Source of the DNA: Hesseltinella vesiculosa
Lineage: Eukaryota; Mucoromycota; Mucoromycetes; Mucorales; Cunninghamellaceae
Assembly: GCA_002104935.1 (NCBI GenBank)
Contig: MCGT01000036.1
Location: 62,001 to 126,000 of the forward strand
DNA length: 64,000 nucleotides
Reading direction: 5' to 3'
Shown: piece after piece, positions 12,656-23,912 of the stretch
Position numbering within the stretch: the first letter of the stretch is position 1
How the letters are laid out: the number at the start of each line of letters is the position of its first letter
Translations under genes and position numbers: made by a program
Notes under the pieces: model-generated
The model's input: only the letters and a program-made list of their open reading frames with translations
The model's database searches: none
What the model was told of the DNA's origin: nothing

Positions 12656-14022
12656 CTGACCAACATTTTTACCTTTGCTAGCTGCTGCACCAGCCTCGTC
12701 TTCTTTAAAGAGCTTCGACTTCAAGTTTGGCGGAGTAGACAAGGATGACAAGGCGGCTGACGAACGACCTGCAAAGAAAGCGGCTTTCAGCAGCTTCAAA
12801 CTGCCTGGGATGGATCTCGGCGCCAAAACTGCAAGTGAGCCTCCCTCGATCAAACCTGTGGCTGTTTCATTAGCCAGCACCAGCTCGTTTACTTTTGCAC
12901 CGGCCACTTCCAAACCGGCCAGTGCCTCAGTGGCTACCACTGCTGCCACAACCTCAGCTCCTGTGTCGTCCACCCTCACCGCGGCACCTATCCCTACGTT
13001 TTCGTTCGCCCCAAGCACACCCACCGCCTCGGCTCCGCCTGCCTCTACGACCGCCACAACGACTGCGGCTGCCGCCTCTGTCCCAGTGACCTCCGGCCCA
13101 GGTCTCACGTTGCCTGTCTTTGGATCAGATACCAAAAAGGACGAATCGGCCACGTCTGCTGTGACAGCCACTACCAGTGAGTCGGCCTCGCTTGGACTGT
13201 CGCAACCCGTCAAAGCCAGCGATATCTTCAAGCCGCTGGAATCCACCACCGTGCCCAAGCTCCCTGCGCTCTCTGCACCCAAACCTACCAGTAGCGTGAC
13301 GAGCTCCAAAAATACCTTTGGTTTACCTGAATCTACACCTGGCGCTCAGACCACCCTGCAACTCAACATCCCCAGCATCAACCAAATCGAAAAGACCGTG
13401 CGCTTTGCCCAGCTGCCCACCGAGGCCCAGAATGTCCTGCTTGAGGCCGAACAATTCATCCACCAGCAAAAGGCTTTGTCCCGAAGCATCCGAGCCCGCA
13501 TCGACGCCACCAGTGACACTAATATTGTCAACGTTAATACCCAAGTCTCCGAACTCTTGAATGTAAGCAAAATGAAAGAACACATTGACGGAACATGATC
13601 GCTCAACCCTTTCTGGCTTTGTTTTCACTCTTTAGCATACACAGCAACTCAAGCACCAATTGAAATCGCAGATGCAAGTGGTCGATGGGCTGGCCGACGA
13701 AATCAAGTATCAAGTGCGCGTGACGATGTCAGGCAAGATGGTGTTGGACCATGGCTCGACCATGGGCATTTCCAAGACCAGTGAAAGCCAGCTGTACTTT
13801 GTGGACTTGTATCACCGACTGCGCTCGCAAATCACAGAATATCAAGGTGTGGTCCAACAAATCGATCAACGTGTGCAACATCTCATGACAACCCAACCGC
13901 ACACGCCTCAAGATCTTGGAAAATTGATTGCCGACCAGAACCAATTGTTTTTGAATTTGGCTGGGCATGTCTATGATCTCCATCAGCAAGTCACTTCCCT
14001 TGTTTCCTCCCAGCATCGTTGA
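9659..14022 (+). CDS. FG-repeat nucleoporin with C-terminal coiled coil
   Basis: Nuclear-pore component whose FG repeats bind transport receptors. Exons 9659-12596, 12682-13562 and 13636-14022 encode 1401 residues. After a basic N-terminus the first ~1000 residues are Ser/Thr/Pro/Ala-rich with dozens of FG, FGxP and FSFG motifs, many spaced by Lys-rich linkers. Four near-identical 20-residue units (SFSFGTPAKEASDK type) sit at about 10860-11080. The last ~270 residues are FG-free and heptad-like (for example NVLLEAEQFIHQQKALSR), typical of the pore-anchoring coiled coils of central-channel Nups. The pattern LPTEAQNVLLEAEQFIHQQK resembles Nup58/Nup49-type proteins, but Nup62/Nsp1 cannot be excluded. 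Intron 1 contains a T19-A15 palindrome. Long antisense frames across the repeats are codon-bias shadows. Confidence 0.82.
10859..11090 (+). repeat. 60-bp tandem repeat inside the FG nucleoporin
   Basis: Four consecutive 60-base units encode a 20-residue FSFG module ending in a Lys/Ser/Glu-Pro-Thr linker. Units beginning near 10921, 10981 and 11041 are almost identical at the DNA level, whereas other FG units of the gene have diverged. This points to recent in-frame unit duplication. Confidence 0.75.
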
Positions 14023-14235
14023 TTGACCTCCCCCTCTGCTGTCCCATCTCCTGTTCATGTCTCTCTTTCTATCACTTCATTTCCGAAAATAAACACTCAC
14101 GGATTTTTTTATTTTTATTTTTTTTTAAAAAAAAGGGAGACCTACACTCCTGAAAAAGAGAAATGGCACCTGTCACCAGCTCGCGTGACCAGTCATCGGT
14201 CACCAATTATCATCCGCACGCATGCAACTAGACGT

Positions 14236-14273
<38 letters not shown>

Positions 14274-15062
14274 AATGAGGAAAAAAGGCAGGAACATGGC
14301 GATTGAGAGTGCCCACACAACGCACGCTATTTCTGGCTGGGGCTAAAACATGTGCAGCAAAAGAGCGGCAGGTTCACGATATCACAGCCAAAGAACTGTA
14401 TTTTTCGAGCACCATCCCCACCTATCTTACAGTGTTTTCGGCAAACATACAACAACCAGCTTGAGGAAAGAGGACAAGACCCTCGAGAAACTGCAAAAAA
14501 AAAATTGTATGCGGCTGTGTTTGAAATGAAGAAAAGAGACATTGAGGCGCAGAATGGCTCCCAACGATTTGCCGCTTTTCCCTTTTTCTTTTTCTTATCT
14601 CCTTTTTACGAATGGTCCATGTCGTTATGCAAGGTGAATTGATCGAATGAGCGATCGCGTATCCAAAACGATAGTGTGACTGATGGTAAGGTGACATTAA
14701 ATAAAAAGGATCTTGACACGGGCCTGAAACAAAAGAAACGAGAGGGACAAAAGAAAAAAGAGAGTTTATGAATTGACCGTTCTTCACGTTGGATTAAGAA
14801 ACAAGCTTGCCAGCCATTCCCACACGTGTACAACCAACTAGGTAAAAACAAGTTCTGAAACAACTGAACGTAAAGCCAAAAAAAAGTGACCTCTCATCAT
14901 TTCCTTTCTTTGTTTGTAGCACTTGGGAATTACCAACCTTTTAAGGAGGACCCCTCATTTTTTTTTTTTGTTACTTCTTTTCTTCTTTGTTATTTACTGT
15001 CATTATCCCCCCTCTTTTTCACCCCGTATATACCTCTTATTTATTACTATCCCTATACACCT
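14023..15062. other. Intergenic, no gene supported
   Basis: Open frames on both strands here are short and unlike any family I know. It contains a T10-A8 palindrome at 14117-14134 and a pure A run of about 31 at 14238-14268. The last part (14880-15060) is pyrimidine-rich and probably carries the promoter of the TMEM62-like gene. Confidence 0.45.
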
Positions 15063-18000
15063 ATGAAACCCATCTTTTGGACTTGGTGCCTTGGGCTTCT
15101 GACATTGGTGTGTTCACTGCGGGCATGTCACTTGTATTGGCTGTCGACCAAGGATTTCCGAACCTTTTCTTCGCCATGGCAACTGGTCCCTTCAAAAAAG
15201 AGCCTGCCTATCAAGCCTCCAGTACCCATCCTTCATAACTCACAGTCTCTTGACCCCATTACCATTACGGATACTGCAGACGGTGTATTTTATTTTGTAC
15301 AGGTAAAGAGACGCTGACAGATGTGACAAGAAAAAGTTTATTTGTTGTCACTGTCGCAAAAAAAAAAACATGCAAGTTTGTGACAAGTAGGCTAACGGCT
15401 ATTCCTCTTTATAGATTTCGGATTTACACATTTCAAAATATCGAACAAAGGGTCATACACTGCATTTTTTACAATTCATCCAATCCATCCTTCCTCGCAT
15501 CAAGTAGAAGCTTTTTTTTTTGCGAAAAAACCCCGCTCACCCTCTTTTTTTTCATTCGTAGACCCGAATTCGTTGCTGTCACTGGGGACCTGACGGACGC
15601 CAAGGACCATCGACGAGTGACGTCTCAGCAATACCTAGAGGAATGGAAACTGTACCGAAATGCTATTGATCAACAAACCTGGACCAACACCACCTGGTAT
15701 GACATCCGTGGCAACCATGACTGCTTCGACCTTCCCTCGTGGCAATCCAAAGTCAATCACTATCGCACCCATGGGCAGCAGGCCGAACAGGTGGAACGTG
15801 GCCAAGGCATCTACACATGGCAATATTCCCCTTCTTATGGTGATTATCGTTTTGTCGCCATCGACGCATGGTAGGTCACAATAAACGGATTGGATGGCCA
15901 TCTAATCAACTCTCTTCAGTCCTAAACGTGGCCCCTCTAGACCCTTCAACTTTTTTGGTTATCTGACATCAGCCACCATGGATCGACTTGTGTCAGCCGT
16001 CACCCCTTTGGCCAATCACACATTTGTGGTAAGTTTCCATTGACACAAAAGAGGGGAGGGCATCGGAGCGATTGTTTTTTTTTTGTGACAGACAGGTGTG
16101 TTTAAAAGTTGCATTTATTCATATGAAAAGAGGGTGTCGACACATGTTACGATGAATTGTTTGACCTTTGTTTGTTTCATGTAGTTTTCTCATTACCCGA
16201 CCACAACCATGGTCTTTGGTGTTTCGAGTCAAGGCTACACATTCAAAGATTTGGCCAAGCACTACAGCGTTTACTTTTGTGGTCACTTGCATCGGTTGAT
16301 TGCCGGTAAGCAAAGGATCAAAGGAGAACACTTTGAGCTCATACCTGACTTCTTTTTTTATTTTTTATTTATTTGTTTACTCAAAACACCATCAGGCTTA
16401 GGTGATGTGTTACAGTCCTACGACCCCACCTCGAAATCATTAGAGCTAGAATTGGGTGACATGAAAGATCATGGTATGTATCGGATTGTGGCTGTCGATC
16501 ACGACCTGGTGTCATTTGTGGATGCAAGCATTCCTGGTGCTCCCAACCAGCCAGCCGCCGGTCAGCCGCTGATTCCATTGGCCGGCGACGACCACGTGAT
16601 GTGGCCTGAGCCCTTGTCACAGCCTGTTGCCCCGGTCGTGCTTGTGACCAATCCCAAGGAAGCCCGCTTTGCCATGGACGCCAAGGAGCCTCTGTCCCGC
16701 ATGGCTGCCAGCACACATATCCGCTTTCTGGTATTCAGTGATGTTGCTCCTGATGAACTTGCCGTCGAAGCTTGGATCGACAATGTGCGACTCGAAACGC
16801 AAGCGACCTTTGTTGGTCATGACAAGTTGCCGCTTTGGACTCTACCTTGGACGGCCTCGGACTATCACCACGGCCCTCACCGGCTCGTCATCAAGGTCAT
16901 TCCCCGGACAGGTGGCCCAAGCGGTCAAGCTCATGTTGTGTTCCGTCTGGATGGTGAACGCACCAAGATCGGCGGTGGTCCTGGTGAATGGATCATTGCC
17001 AGTGATATGTCGACTGTCGTATGTGCTAAAAAAGGAAAAAAAAAACGTTGAAGCGGAAATGAATGTTTAACGTTGCAAAAAAAATTTTTTTTTTCTTCTC
17101 TTCACTGGCGTAGTTCCAATGTCTGACCCTGTCCACCATTGTCGTGGTGCTATTGATACTGCTCGTACCACATTATTTCCAAGACCGTGAAACCACGCGA
17201 CGTCTGTTGCTACGACTACATCGCCTTGACCAAGAAAGTCAAGTCTCCATGGTGACTCGTACCCAGCGATCTATCCTGATCTGGACATTGCGATTCCTAC
17301 ACCTTTCATCATCCATGACCTCGGTGTGGTATGGCTCCTTTGTTTTCATGCTTGCCCTTGTCTCGTTGCCCTGGTTCCGAGCTGAATTCATCCCTTCGGG
17401 CGACTCGGCCACCGAGCGCTATGGCACCTTTTATTTGTATGGCATCGTGTTTGGGCAAGACTGGATTCCTCTGGCGGACACCTGGATGTTTGCTGCCGAG
17501 CAGATGATCTTCAATGTCGCTGTCTTTTTCTATCTGTTCCTTGTCTACTCTATCCCGATGTCCTGGTTGCAATGCCATGGCCACAATGCTATGGAAACAA
17601 TCACCAACCCCACCAACAAACCGCCAACCTCGACTGAAAACGATGATGTCACAGGAATAGCCCGTCGTGGCCATGGCCAGCACTGGGCATGGTCGGCATG
17701 GACTCGAGCGGCTGTCTTTGTGTACTGGCTCTGGCGTATGTCTGAAATGGTAGCGCTTGCGTCCTTTTATGGTGGGGTGTGGCCGACCTTGGTGCAAAAC
17801 ATCTTGGTGATCTGGCTGCTGTTTGTGGGCTCCTTGCTTGGCCTTTTCATGCTCACCGGGCCCACGCACCCCGAAGACTTGCAATGGATGACCGAACCGC
17901 TCACTGGCTGCGATGGGTGCCGAAAGGCTAGCCACCTCCGTCCAACTCTTCACCATCCCATCCATTCGCTGCTGGCAAAAAACTGGGCTTTCACCGCAGC

Positions 18001-18157
18001 CGATTCGTCGTCGTCTTCAGATCTGGACGCAATGGTTGTTGATCTGCTCACGCCTAGCTGCAGCAGCGGCAGTGCTTCATCCACTCCATTCAGTGCCAGT
18101 CCAAGCACAAAGAATCGTAAACGCTTACCGACTCGTTCGACTCGCCCTGCCCCGTAG
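15063..18157 (+). CDS. TMEM62-like membrane metallophosphoesterase
   Basis: Calcineurin-like phosphoesterase anchored in a membrane, of the TMEM62 family; substrate unknown. Exons 15063-15302, 15415-15503, 15562-15870, 15920-16028, 16185-16305, 16396-17018 and 17114-18157 give 844 residues. An N-terminal hydrophobic segment (WTWCLGLLTLVCSL) is a signal anchor. The metal ligands follow in order: SDLHIS, VTGDLTD, IRGNHDC, FSHYP and CGHLHR, so the active site looks complete. A beta-rich domain follows, then several hydrophobic helices within residues about 510-780 (VVVLLILLVPHYF, FVFMLALVSLPWF, VFFYLFLVYSI). The tail is Ser-rich and polar. An AATAAA-like motif lies near 18308. The hydrophobic N-terminus supports the chosen start. 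Confidence 0.85.
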
Positions 18158-18447
18158 CTTCCTCGAAAAACAACCTTTTGCATTGGATTCCTCCCCCCCC
18201 TTTTTCCCCATGGTTCTATCCCCCCATTTTTCTTTTCATTGCATGCATTTTTTTTTGATCTCCGGAAAGAACCCTTTTGTGTGTGCGCACATTTTGTCCT
18301 ACCGAGCAAAAAATAAATTTTTCTTCTTTTGGCTTTGACCTTTTTTTCTTTTGAACCTTTTTCTTCTTTCCTTTCTTTTTTTTTTTTTTTTTTCCTACTT
18401 GTCGCTTAGATTCATACCAACGGCTCTCGATCCTCGAATACCAATTG
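18158..18447. promoter_or_regulatory. Pyrimidine-rich upstream region of the AIG1-like gene
   Basis: Contains the likely poly(A) signal of the upstream gene (18305-18315) and a long T/C tract ending in an acceptor-like cttag at 18409. The downstream reading frame is open from 18410, so a short upstream coding exon is possible but I could not locate it. Confidence 0.35.
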
Positions 18448-19725
18448 ATGACGTTCCCTGATGTGAAAGACAAACGGCTGGGCCGGTCCCGTATTGCCTT
18501 GGTACGATGGTTTGGTATTGATTTGTTTCAGCCAGAACGAGCAGTGACGTCGTATTGGTTACCGACCAAAGTGTTCCTCGGCATTCGGCTGTTGCTTTGT
18601 TTGTGGGTGACAATTGTGTTATGGATGCACATTGGGGTCACAGCCCAAGCGGGTCAAATGAAGACGTTTTTTGCCTTTTTTACCGATTTGACTTACATTG
18701 GCCTGAATGCCTATTTGGTGGTAATGAAAAAAAGTTGCCAAGAAAAAAAAAAAGTCCCGCCACTGACGGAAAAATTTGGTCCGGTGATATTTTAGACATC
18801 CTGTTACCATCACGTAGCTTATGTTTGGTTTGAAAAGGATTTAAAGTCGTTTTTCAAGCAACCAACCGTGCTGAATTACCTTTACGTGTATTTGTATCAT
18901 ACTGTCATCGTCTTCAAGTAAGTGCTGAAACGCATGCCCAGATGTTTACTAACTTCATTTAAAAGTGTTGGTAAGCTTGTCAGGGAACAGAAAATGACCG
19001 TGGCACATGTCAAGTGCTGAGTTTTTTTGTGCTTTTTTTTTTTTTTTTTTTTGCAGTGACACCTTTGGTGTACTGGGCATTCTTGAGCAGTGGGTCGTCG
19101 AAAATGACCGTCCTTGGCAACTTCTTGAATGACAACGTGCACGGTGTATCCTTCTTTATTATGCTTGTTGACGTGATTTTCAATCGAATGCAAGTCTACA
19201 CCAACATGGTCCTTTTGCTCTTAGTCAACGTTGTGGTAAGCCCCCTGCTGGCAGACTCTGGGGAAACCGAGCTAAACTCCGTTTTTTTTTCACCATAGCT
19301 TTACATGTGCCTTGCGTTCATTGTGCATGCAGTGTAAGTTGCACCAATTTTATACTCTCTCTTTTGTATATCATGTCTGACTTTCTTTCATGTTTGGTTC
19401 TATTCTAGTGATGGTATTTGGGTCTACCCCTTTTTAAACTGTAAGAGCTATTTTTTGCATCCATTCGACCTCATGTGCTGATTTCCAATTTTTTTTTTCA
19501 GGGTCCCATGGCGCCACGGCAGCAATGATGTATTTGATTGTTGGTCTTATTTTTACGGTTGTATTTTTCATTATGATGGGTATCCATGATTTGCGCGATT
19601 GGATTGCCCAATTATGCAAACGTGCCCCCAAACCAAGGTTCAGTCCACGATCGATGGAATGGTCTGCCCTCAGCTTTTTGCCTGAAGTGGAAGACGACGA
19701 AGAGAAGCGCCTTGGTGAAGATTGA
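18448..19725 (+). CDS. FAR-17a/AIG1-like multi-pass membrane protein
   Basis: Exons 18448-18720, 18796-18917, 18966-18970, 19057-19235, 19299-19333, 19409-19440 and 19502-19725 give 289 residues with about six hydrophobic helices. The layout, including an early FFAFFTDLTYIGL helix, a later NVHGVSFFIMLVD segment and WVYPFLNWSHG near the end, resembles the FAR-17a/AIG1 (ADTRP) and rolling-stone-like families; animal members hydrolyse fatty-acid esters of hydroxy fatty acids using a Thr and a His. The third exon is only 5 nt and is required to join YHTVIVFN to VTPLVYWAF in frame. The annotated ATG may not be the true start, because the frame is open back to an acceptor-like site at 18409. Function is inferred from fold only. 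Confidence 0.6.
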
Positions 19726-20106
19726 TTTTAATTTATACTGTTGCATCTCCATTTATTTCTTTTTCATCTTATTTAATACATACGCCTGTGTAATTTTAAT
19801 GCAATATGAAAGAGCTTTCATGGATCCTCCAGCCTGCGTCGGCTTTGTCTTGCCAAAAATGAACACTCCGCAGTCCATTTGCCATGGTGCACAGCGACCG
19901 ATACTGTTTTGTGTTCTTTTATTCTATTCACTAGCACGGATGAGGTTCTCCATTTTGCCTTTTTTTCCCTCAAGGCGACAGACATGGCGGCCATGGTATT
20001 GGCGTGACTTTTTGGCAAGCTGGAAAAAAAAAAAAATACAAAAATAAGACCGCCCGCCAGATTATTTTTTTTTCTTCACACTTTTTCGTTTTGAAGCAGC
20101 TCTGCC
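19726..20106. other. Intergenic, no gene supported
   Basis: Between the AIG1-like gene and PRP3. It has T-rich and A-rich runs (for example 20021-20036) and no supported coding sequence. It presumably holds the terminator of the former and promoter of the latter. Confidence 0.4.
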
Positions 20107-21941
20107 ATGTCCAGCCAAAAAGATGTAAGCTGTCCATGGTGCATAATAAAGAAAGAGAGGCTCATCTTTTAACGTCTTTTTAATTTCGTGTAGTACTTGG
20201 AAGCAAAACGTCAAGAAGTGCTGGCCAAAATGGCCAGGATCCAAAACCAGAATCCTAGTCTTGCACGCATCTCCCAACAACAACAACAACAACAACAACA
20301 ACAACGGCCAGCGCCATCCCACCCGACACCTGGCGCGCCCGTGCCTGCTGGCGGCGTCAGTCGTTCAGAAATCCAACGCAAAATCGATGAAGTGAAGCAA
20401 CGTCTACTCGATCAAAAGGTAACAAAACACCAACCAGGACGCTTGTTTATTTTTCTTTTGTTGCTCCAATGTAGAAACCAAGCCCAATGCCATCGTTACC
20501 CACATCATCCTCTGGCAAGATCGATTTACGAGCCATGCTGGACAAAGGCATTATTCCCAAACGTGATCAACAACTCAAGGCAAGTAAAGAAAACCGTGGT
20601 CATCAGTAGACGAATCGCTCATGTTTTTTTTTTTATTCTTCACAGGCCAGTCGAAAGCCAAGTGCTCCGGCAGCAGCTGCCAAGAAAGTGGAGGCAACAC
20701 CGGTTGCCAAAAAGGAAAACCCATATCTGTCGAAAGAAGCACTGCCGTATCATGGTCGATCGCGCAAGACCCGTCCAATGCGCTTTGTCGAGCCAGGCAA
20801 GTTTGTCGAAAAGGCTGAGCAGCAACGCAGCAAGGCGCAGCTGGAGCGACTGAAAGAACAGGTGGCTGCCAAGGTACAACAAGCCGGTATGCAGGTCGAT
20901 CTAGATATCTCGGACAAGGCCCTGAAGCGAGAACAACCGCCCGTTGTCGAATGGTGGGACGCACCACTCTTGCCTCACCAGAGCTATGACGACCTTCCCA
21001 TCGACCCTACGCAACTGACCAGCCTTGTCACGTCCTACGTCCACCATCCTGTCCAGATCACCCCACCCAACGAGAACACCAAACCCGTCACCCGTGCCCT
21101 TCGGCTCACCAAGACCGAGACCAAGAAGCTACGCCGCCAACGCCGTCGAGAAATGCTCAAGGACAAGCAAGACAAGATCCGCCTAGGTCTGCTACCGCCC
21201 GACCCTCCCAAGGTCAAGATCAGCAACCTCATGCGTGTGCTCGGTGACGAGGCCATCCTAGACCCTACCAAAGTCGAAGCCAAAGTGCGCAAAGAAATGG
21301 AAATGCGCCAACGTATGCATGACGAAGCCAACGCTGCTCGCAAACTCACACCTGATGAACGAAGGAACAAGACGGTGGCCAAGCAAAAGGAAGACCAGGA
21401 TGCTGGTATTGAAGCCGCTGTCTTCAAGTATGGACAGCCCTGACCAAGACCGAAAAGCAACCGACGCCACTCACAGGTTTTTCTCTCTTTTACTAGGATC
21501 AAGAACTGTTCTCACCCTAAACTCAAATTCAAGATTGAAAAGAATGCAAATCAGTACGGTTTGACGGGCGTGGTGATTGCCAACCCCAAATGTAACATGG
21601 TGGTGGTGGAAGGTGGCCAAAAAGCAATCAAGGCTTACAAGAAGCTGATGCTCCGCCGTATCGACTGGAACGACCTACCAGCAGCACGTAATACCAACCA
21701 CATGGATCAACACATGCTCCAGACCGTGGCCAAGGTTGCTGAAGAAAAGAACAACCGGTGCTGGCTGGTGTGGACTGGCCAGGTGCGTCAAAAACACTTC
21801 AAGTACTTTTCCTGGTATACCTTTGAAAGCGAACGCATGGCTCGGCAGGAACTGACCAAATGGCAAGCAGAGAACTACTGGGATGCTGCCGTCATGTCCA
21901 ACGAAAATGACCTGAACGCTCGTCAACCTGAACTTTCCTAA
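20107..21941 (+). CDS. PRP3: U4/U6 snRNP protein PRP3
   Basis: Splicing factor of the U4/U6 and U4/U6.U5 snRNPs. Exons 20107-20124, 20194-20418, 20475-20579, 20646-21427 and 21497-21941 encode 524 residues; the first exon encodes only MSSQKD. A glutamine run (CAA repeats near 20276-20303) lies early. The PRP3 block includes PVVEWWDAPLLPHQSYDDL and the basic helix KLRRQRRREMLKDKQDKIRLG. The C-terminal DUF1115 domain includes GVVIANPKCNMVVVEGG and ends around HFKYFSWYTFESERMARQ. Intron 3 (20580-20645) starts with GC (AAG|gcaagt), the only donor that keeps frame. Length is shorter than metazoan PRP3 because of a shorter N-terminus. Confident assignment. Confidence 0.93.
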
Positions 21942-22036
21942 CTCCTCCCCCTTTTTTTTTGCATCGCCTATCGCCGGAGATTCTTGTTGGGAATAAAAAA
22001 GTCTCTTTTTTTTCTGTGTTTCTTTTCTTTCTAAAA

Positions 22037-22897
22037 ATGCTTCCTCTGCAACATGTCCTGTTGACCTACAAAGTGCCTCAATTAAGGCAACTGGCCTTGT
22101 CCTTTGGGCTGCAAGTCGGTGGAGCAAAACCTGTGCTGATGGACCGGATCTCGACCCACTGCAACAAAACGCTTGCCAGGATGCCCAATCTGATTGCCAC
22201 GGTGAAATCAACACCATGGCAGAGCGAAAAACAACGAATGCAATGGATCCAAACAATGCTGCCGTCATCTGTCCTGTCATTCGATCTCGGCTACCGCAAT
22301 TTGGCTTTTGTCGTGATGGATCGCCACCAGTGCATCCAGCACTGGGAACTGGTGGATCTGTCCATGCCCAAAGGCTATTCGTACCATCCTTCCGTGTTCT
22401 TGCCCCTTGTGCGTGACCGGCTTGTCAACGGCCGCATTGCTCCACTGCTCAACCAACCCAACTTGGCCATTGATGCAGTGCTGGTGGAACAACAGCGAGC
22501 TCGGACCGGCGGCAGTGCTATCGTGTTTGAGCACACCCTGCGCGTCAACACAGTCGAGACCATCCTGTGGACCACCCTGACACAAATGGCGCCAGCCATC
22601 CCTAAACTGGCTGTGCCACGAAGGCTGGTGGACGAGACCTGGACCAAAGATGCCTCGCTGGTGGATGAACTCACGACCCCACAGCTGGCCAGCAAAAAGC
22701 GGATGGGCACACACTTGATGACTGCCTGGCTGGAACAAGGCAAAGTCACCTGTGTCGACGACGCCATGAAGCAGCAATTTATCAATGCCAAGAAAAAAGA
22801 TGACCTCAGTGACTGCCTCATGCAAGCCCTGGCATGGTACCGATGGCAAACCAATACCCTGACGTTCCTTTGCGATCACATTCATTCACTAAAATAA
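22037..22897 (+). CDS. CCE1/Ydc2-type mitochondrial Holliday junction resolvase
   Basis: Cleaves four-way DNA junctions during mitochondrial DNA recombination and segregation. Single exon, 286 residues. Residues about 8-40 form a SAP-like DNA-binding helix pair (YKVPQLRQLALSFGLQ). The RNase H-like core has the expected acids: Asp83 in SFDLGYRNLAF, Glu151 in LVEQQRAR, and Asp255/256/259 in KKKDDLSDCLMQAL. The frame is open upstream of the ATG at 22037, but the stretch from 21959 is T-rich leader sequence, and 22037 places the SAP helix near the N-terminus as in the family. A mitochondrial presequence is not obvious. It starts only 96 bases after PRP3 stops, and the next gene starts 97 bases after it ends. 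Confidence 0.85.
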   Translation: MLPLQHVLLTYKVPQLRQLALSFGLQVGGAKPVLMDRISTHCNKTLARMPNLIATVKSTPWQSEKQRMQWIQTMLPSSVLSFDLGYRNLAFVVMDRHQCIQHWELVDLSMPKGYSYHPSVFLPLVRDRLVNGRIAPLLNQPNLAIDAVLVEQQRARTGGSAIVFEHTLRVNTVETILWTTLTQMAPAIPKLAVPRRLVDETWTKDASLVDELTTPQLASKKRMGTHLMTAWLEQGKVTCVDDAMKQQFINAKKKDDLSDCLMQALAWYRWQTNTLTFLCDHIHSLK

Positions 22898-22993
22898 GTT
22901 TCCGCCCTTCTGTCGGAAGTGAAAAAGCAAAGACTGTGGAGCATCCTTTTTTTTTTTTTTTTTTTTTGTTCTTGTTTGTCACAATCTACAGAA

Positions 22994-23912
22994 ATGATGA
23001 GCGAAGATATTATCGACAAGTCTTATTTTTCCACCGGCATGTCAAAATGCTCCCTGGACGATTGGCAATACGAGATGCGGCGGGACATGCAAGAAATCAT
23101 TGTAAGCTTGATAAAGATTATAAAAAAGGCGAACAGCAAGGACGGTTGTTTTTTGATGAATGTGACATGGCCATTGCGTAAGAGAAAACAAACAAAATCG
23201 CTCTATCATGGCAGGACAAGATGACAAAAAAAAAAAAAAAGGGCCATTGGAAGAGGTGAAAAGCAAAGAAGGATGGTCTGATTGAAGTTCTTGACGTTGG
23301 ACCTTCCTGTGTAGCCTGGTATCTACTTGGGCCCGTTGGCAGTATGCCGTGACACGGCTGGTCTGCAAAAGGCGGGGATTACACATGTGGTCTGCTTGCT
23401 GGACGAAACCGAGGCCAACCTGTTCCACCGTACACTCGAGGCTGTAGGCCAATTCCAGCATTACGTTTTGAATGTGTCGGACAATATCCGCCAGCCTTTG
23501 ATCTGTCACTTCCCCACCACCAACGCTTTTATCCGCGAAGCCAGGGACCAAGGTGGCAAGGTGTTGATCTGCTGCAACGGTGGCATGTCTCGCAGTCCGT
23601 GCTTCGTTATTGCTTACATCATGGAAACCTATGACGTCGATGCAAAAGAAGCCTATCAATTTGTCCAAAGCAAACGTCTGTGCATCAACCCAAATGACCT
23701 GTTCAAGAGTCAACTCAAGGCAAGTCCACTCGACGGCAACATATGCGCCATGCTCATCTTTTCTTTGTCAACAGGAATATGAGCCTATCTTCCGTGCAGC
23801 CAAAACACCCGATCAAGGCATCAGTCGACAAAAACGCAACGCATTGATGGATGGGATGGATTCACAAGCTCCCAACAAACGTCAATGGCAACCCTCAGAT
23901 CCAATGATCTAA
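22994..23912 (+). CDS. STYX-like dual-specificity phosphatase domain protein
   Basis: Exons 22994-23101, 23315-23719 and 23775-23912 give 216 residues. The domain closely follows STYX, the animal pseudophosphatase: VLICCNGGMSRSPCFVIAYI in the P-loop region, then RLCINPNDLFKSQLKEYEPIF. Animal STYX has Gly at the catalytic position; here Cys123 and Arg129 form a normal C-x5-R loop, although the usual preceding His is Cys122. It may therefore be an active phosphatase or a phospho-binding adaptor. Intron 2 (23720-23774) begins GC (AAG|gcaagt). Intron 1 is unusually long (213 bases) for this window and is the least certain boundary. The C-terminal tail is basic and Gln-rich. Two ATGs lie side by side at the start. 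Confidence 0.85.

Noticed and set aside
22043..22897. Bacterial RuvC-type gene transfer for the resolvase
   Set aside because: The SAP-like N-terminus and acid spacing match the fungal mitochondrial CCE1/Ydc2 family, so no transfer is needed.
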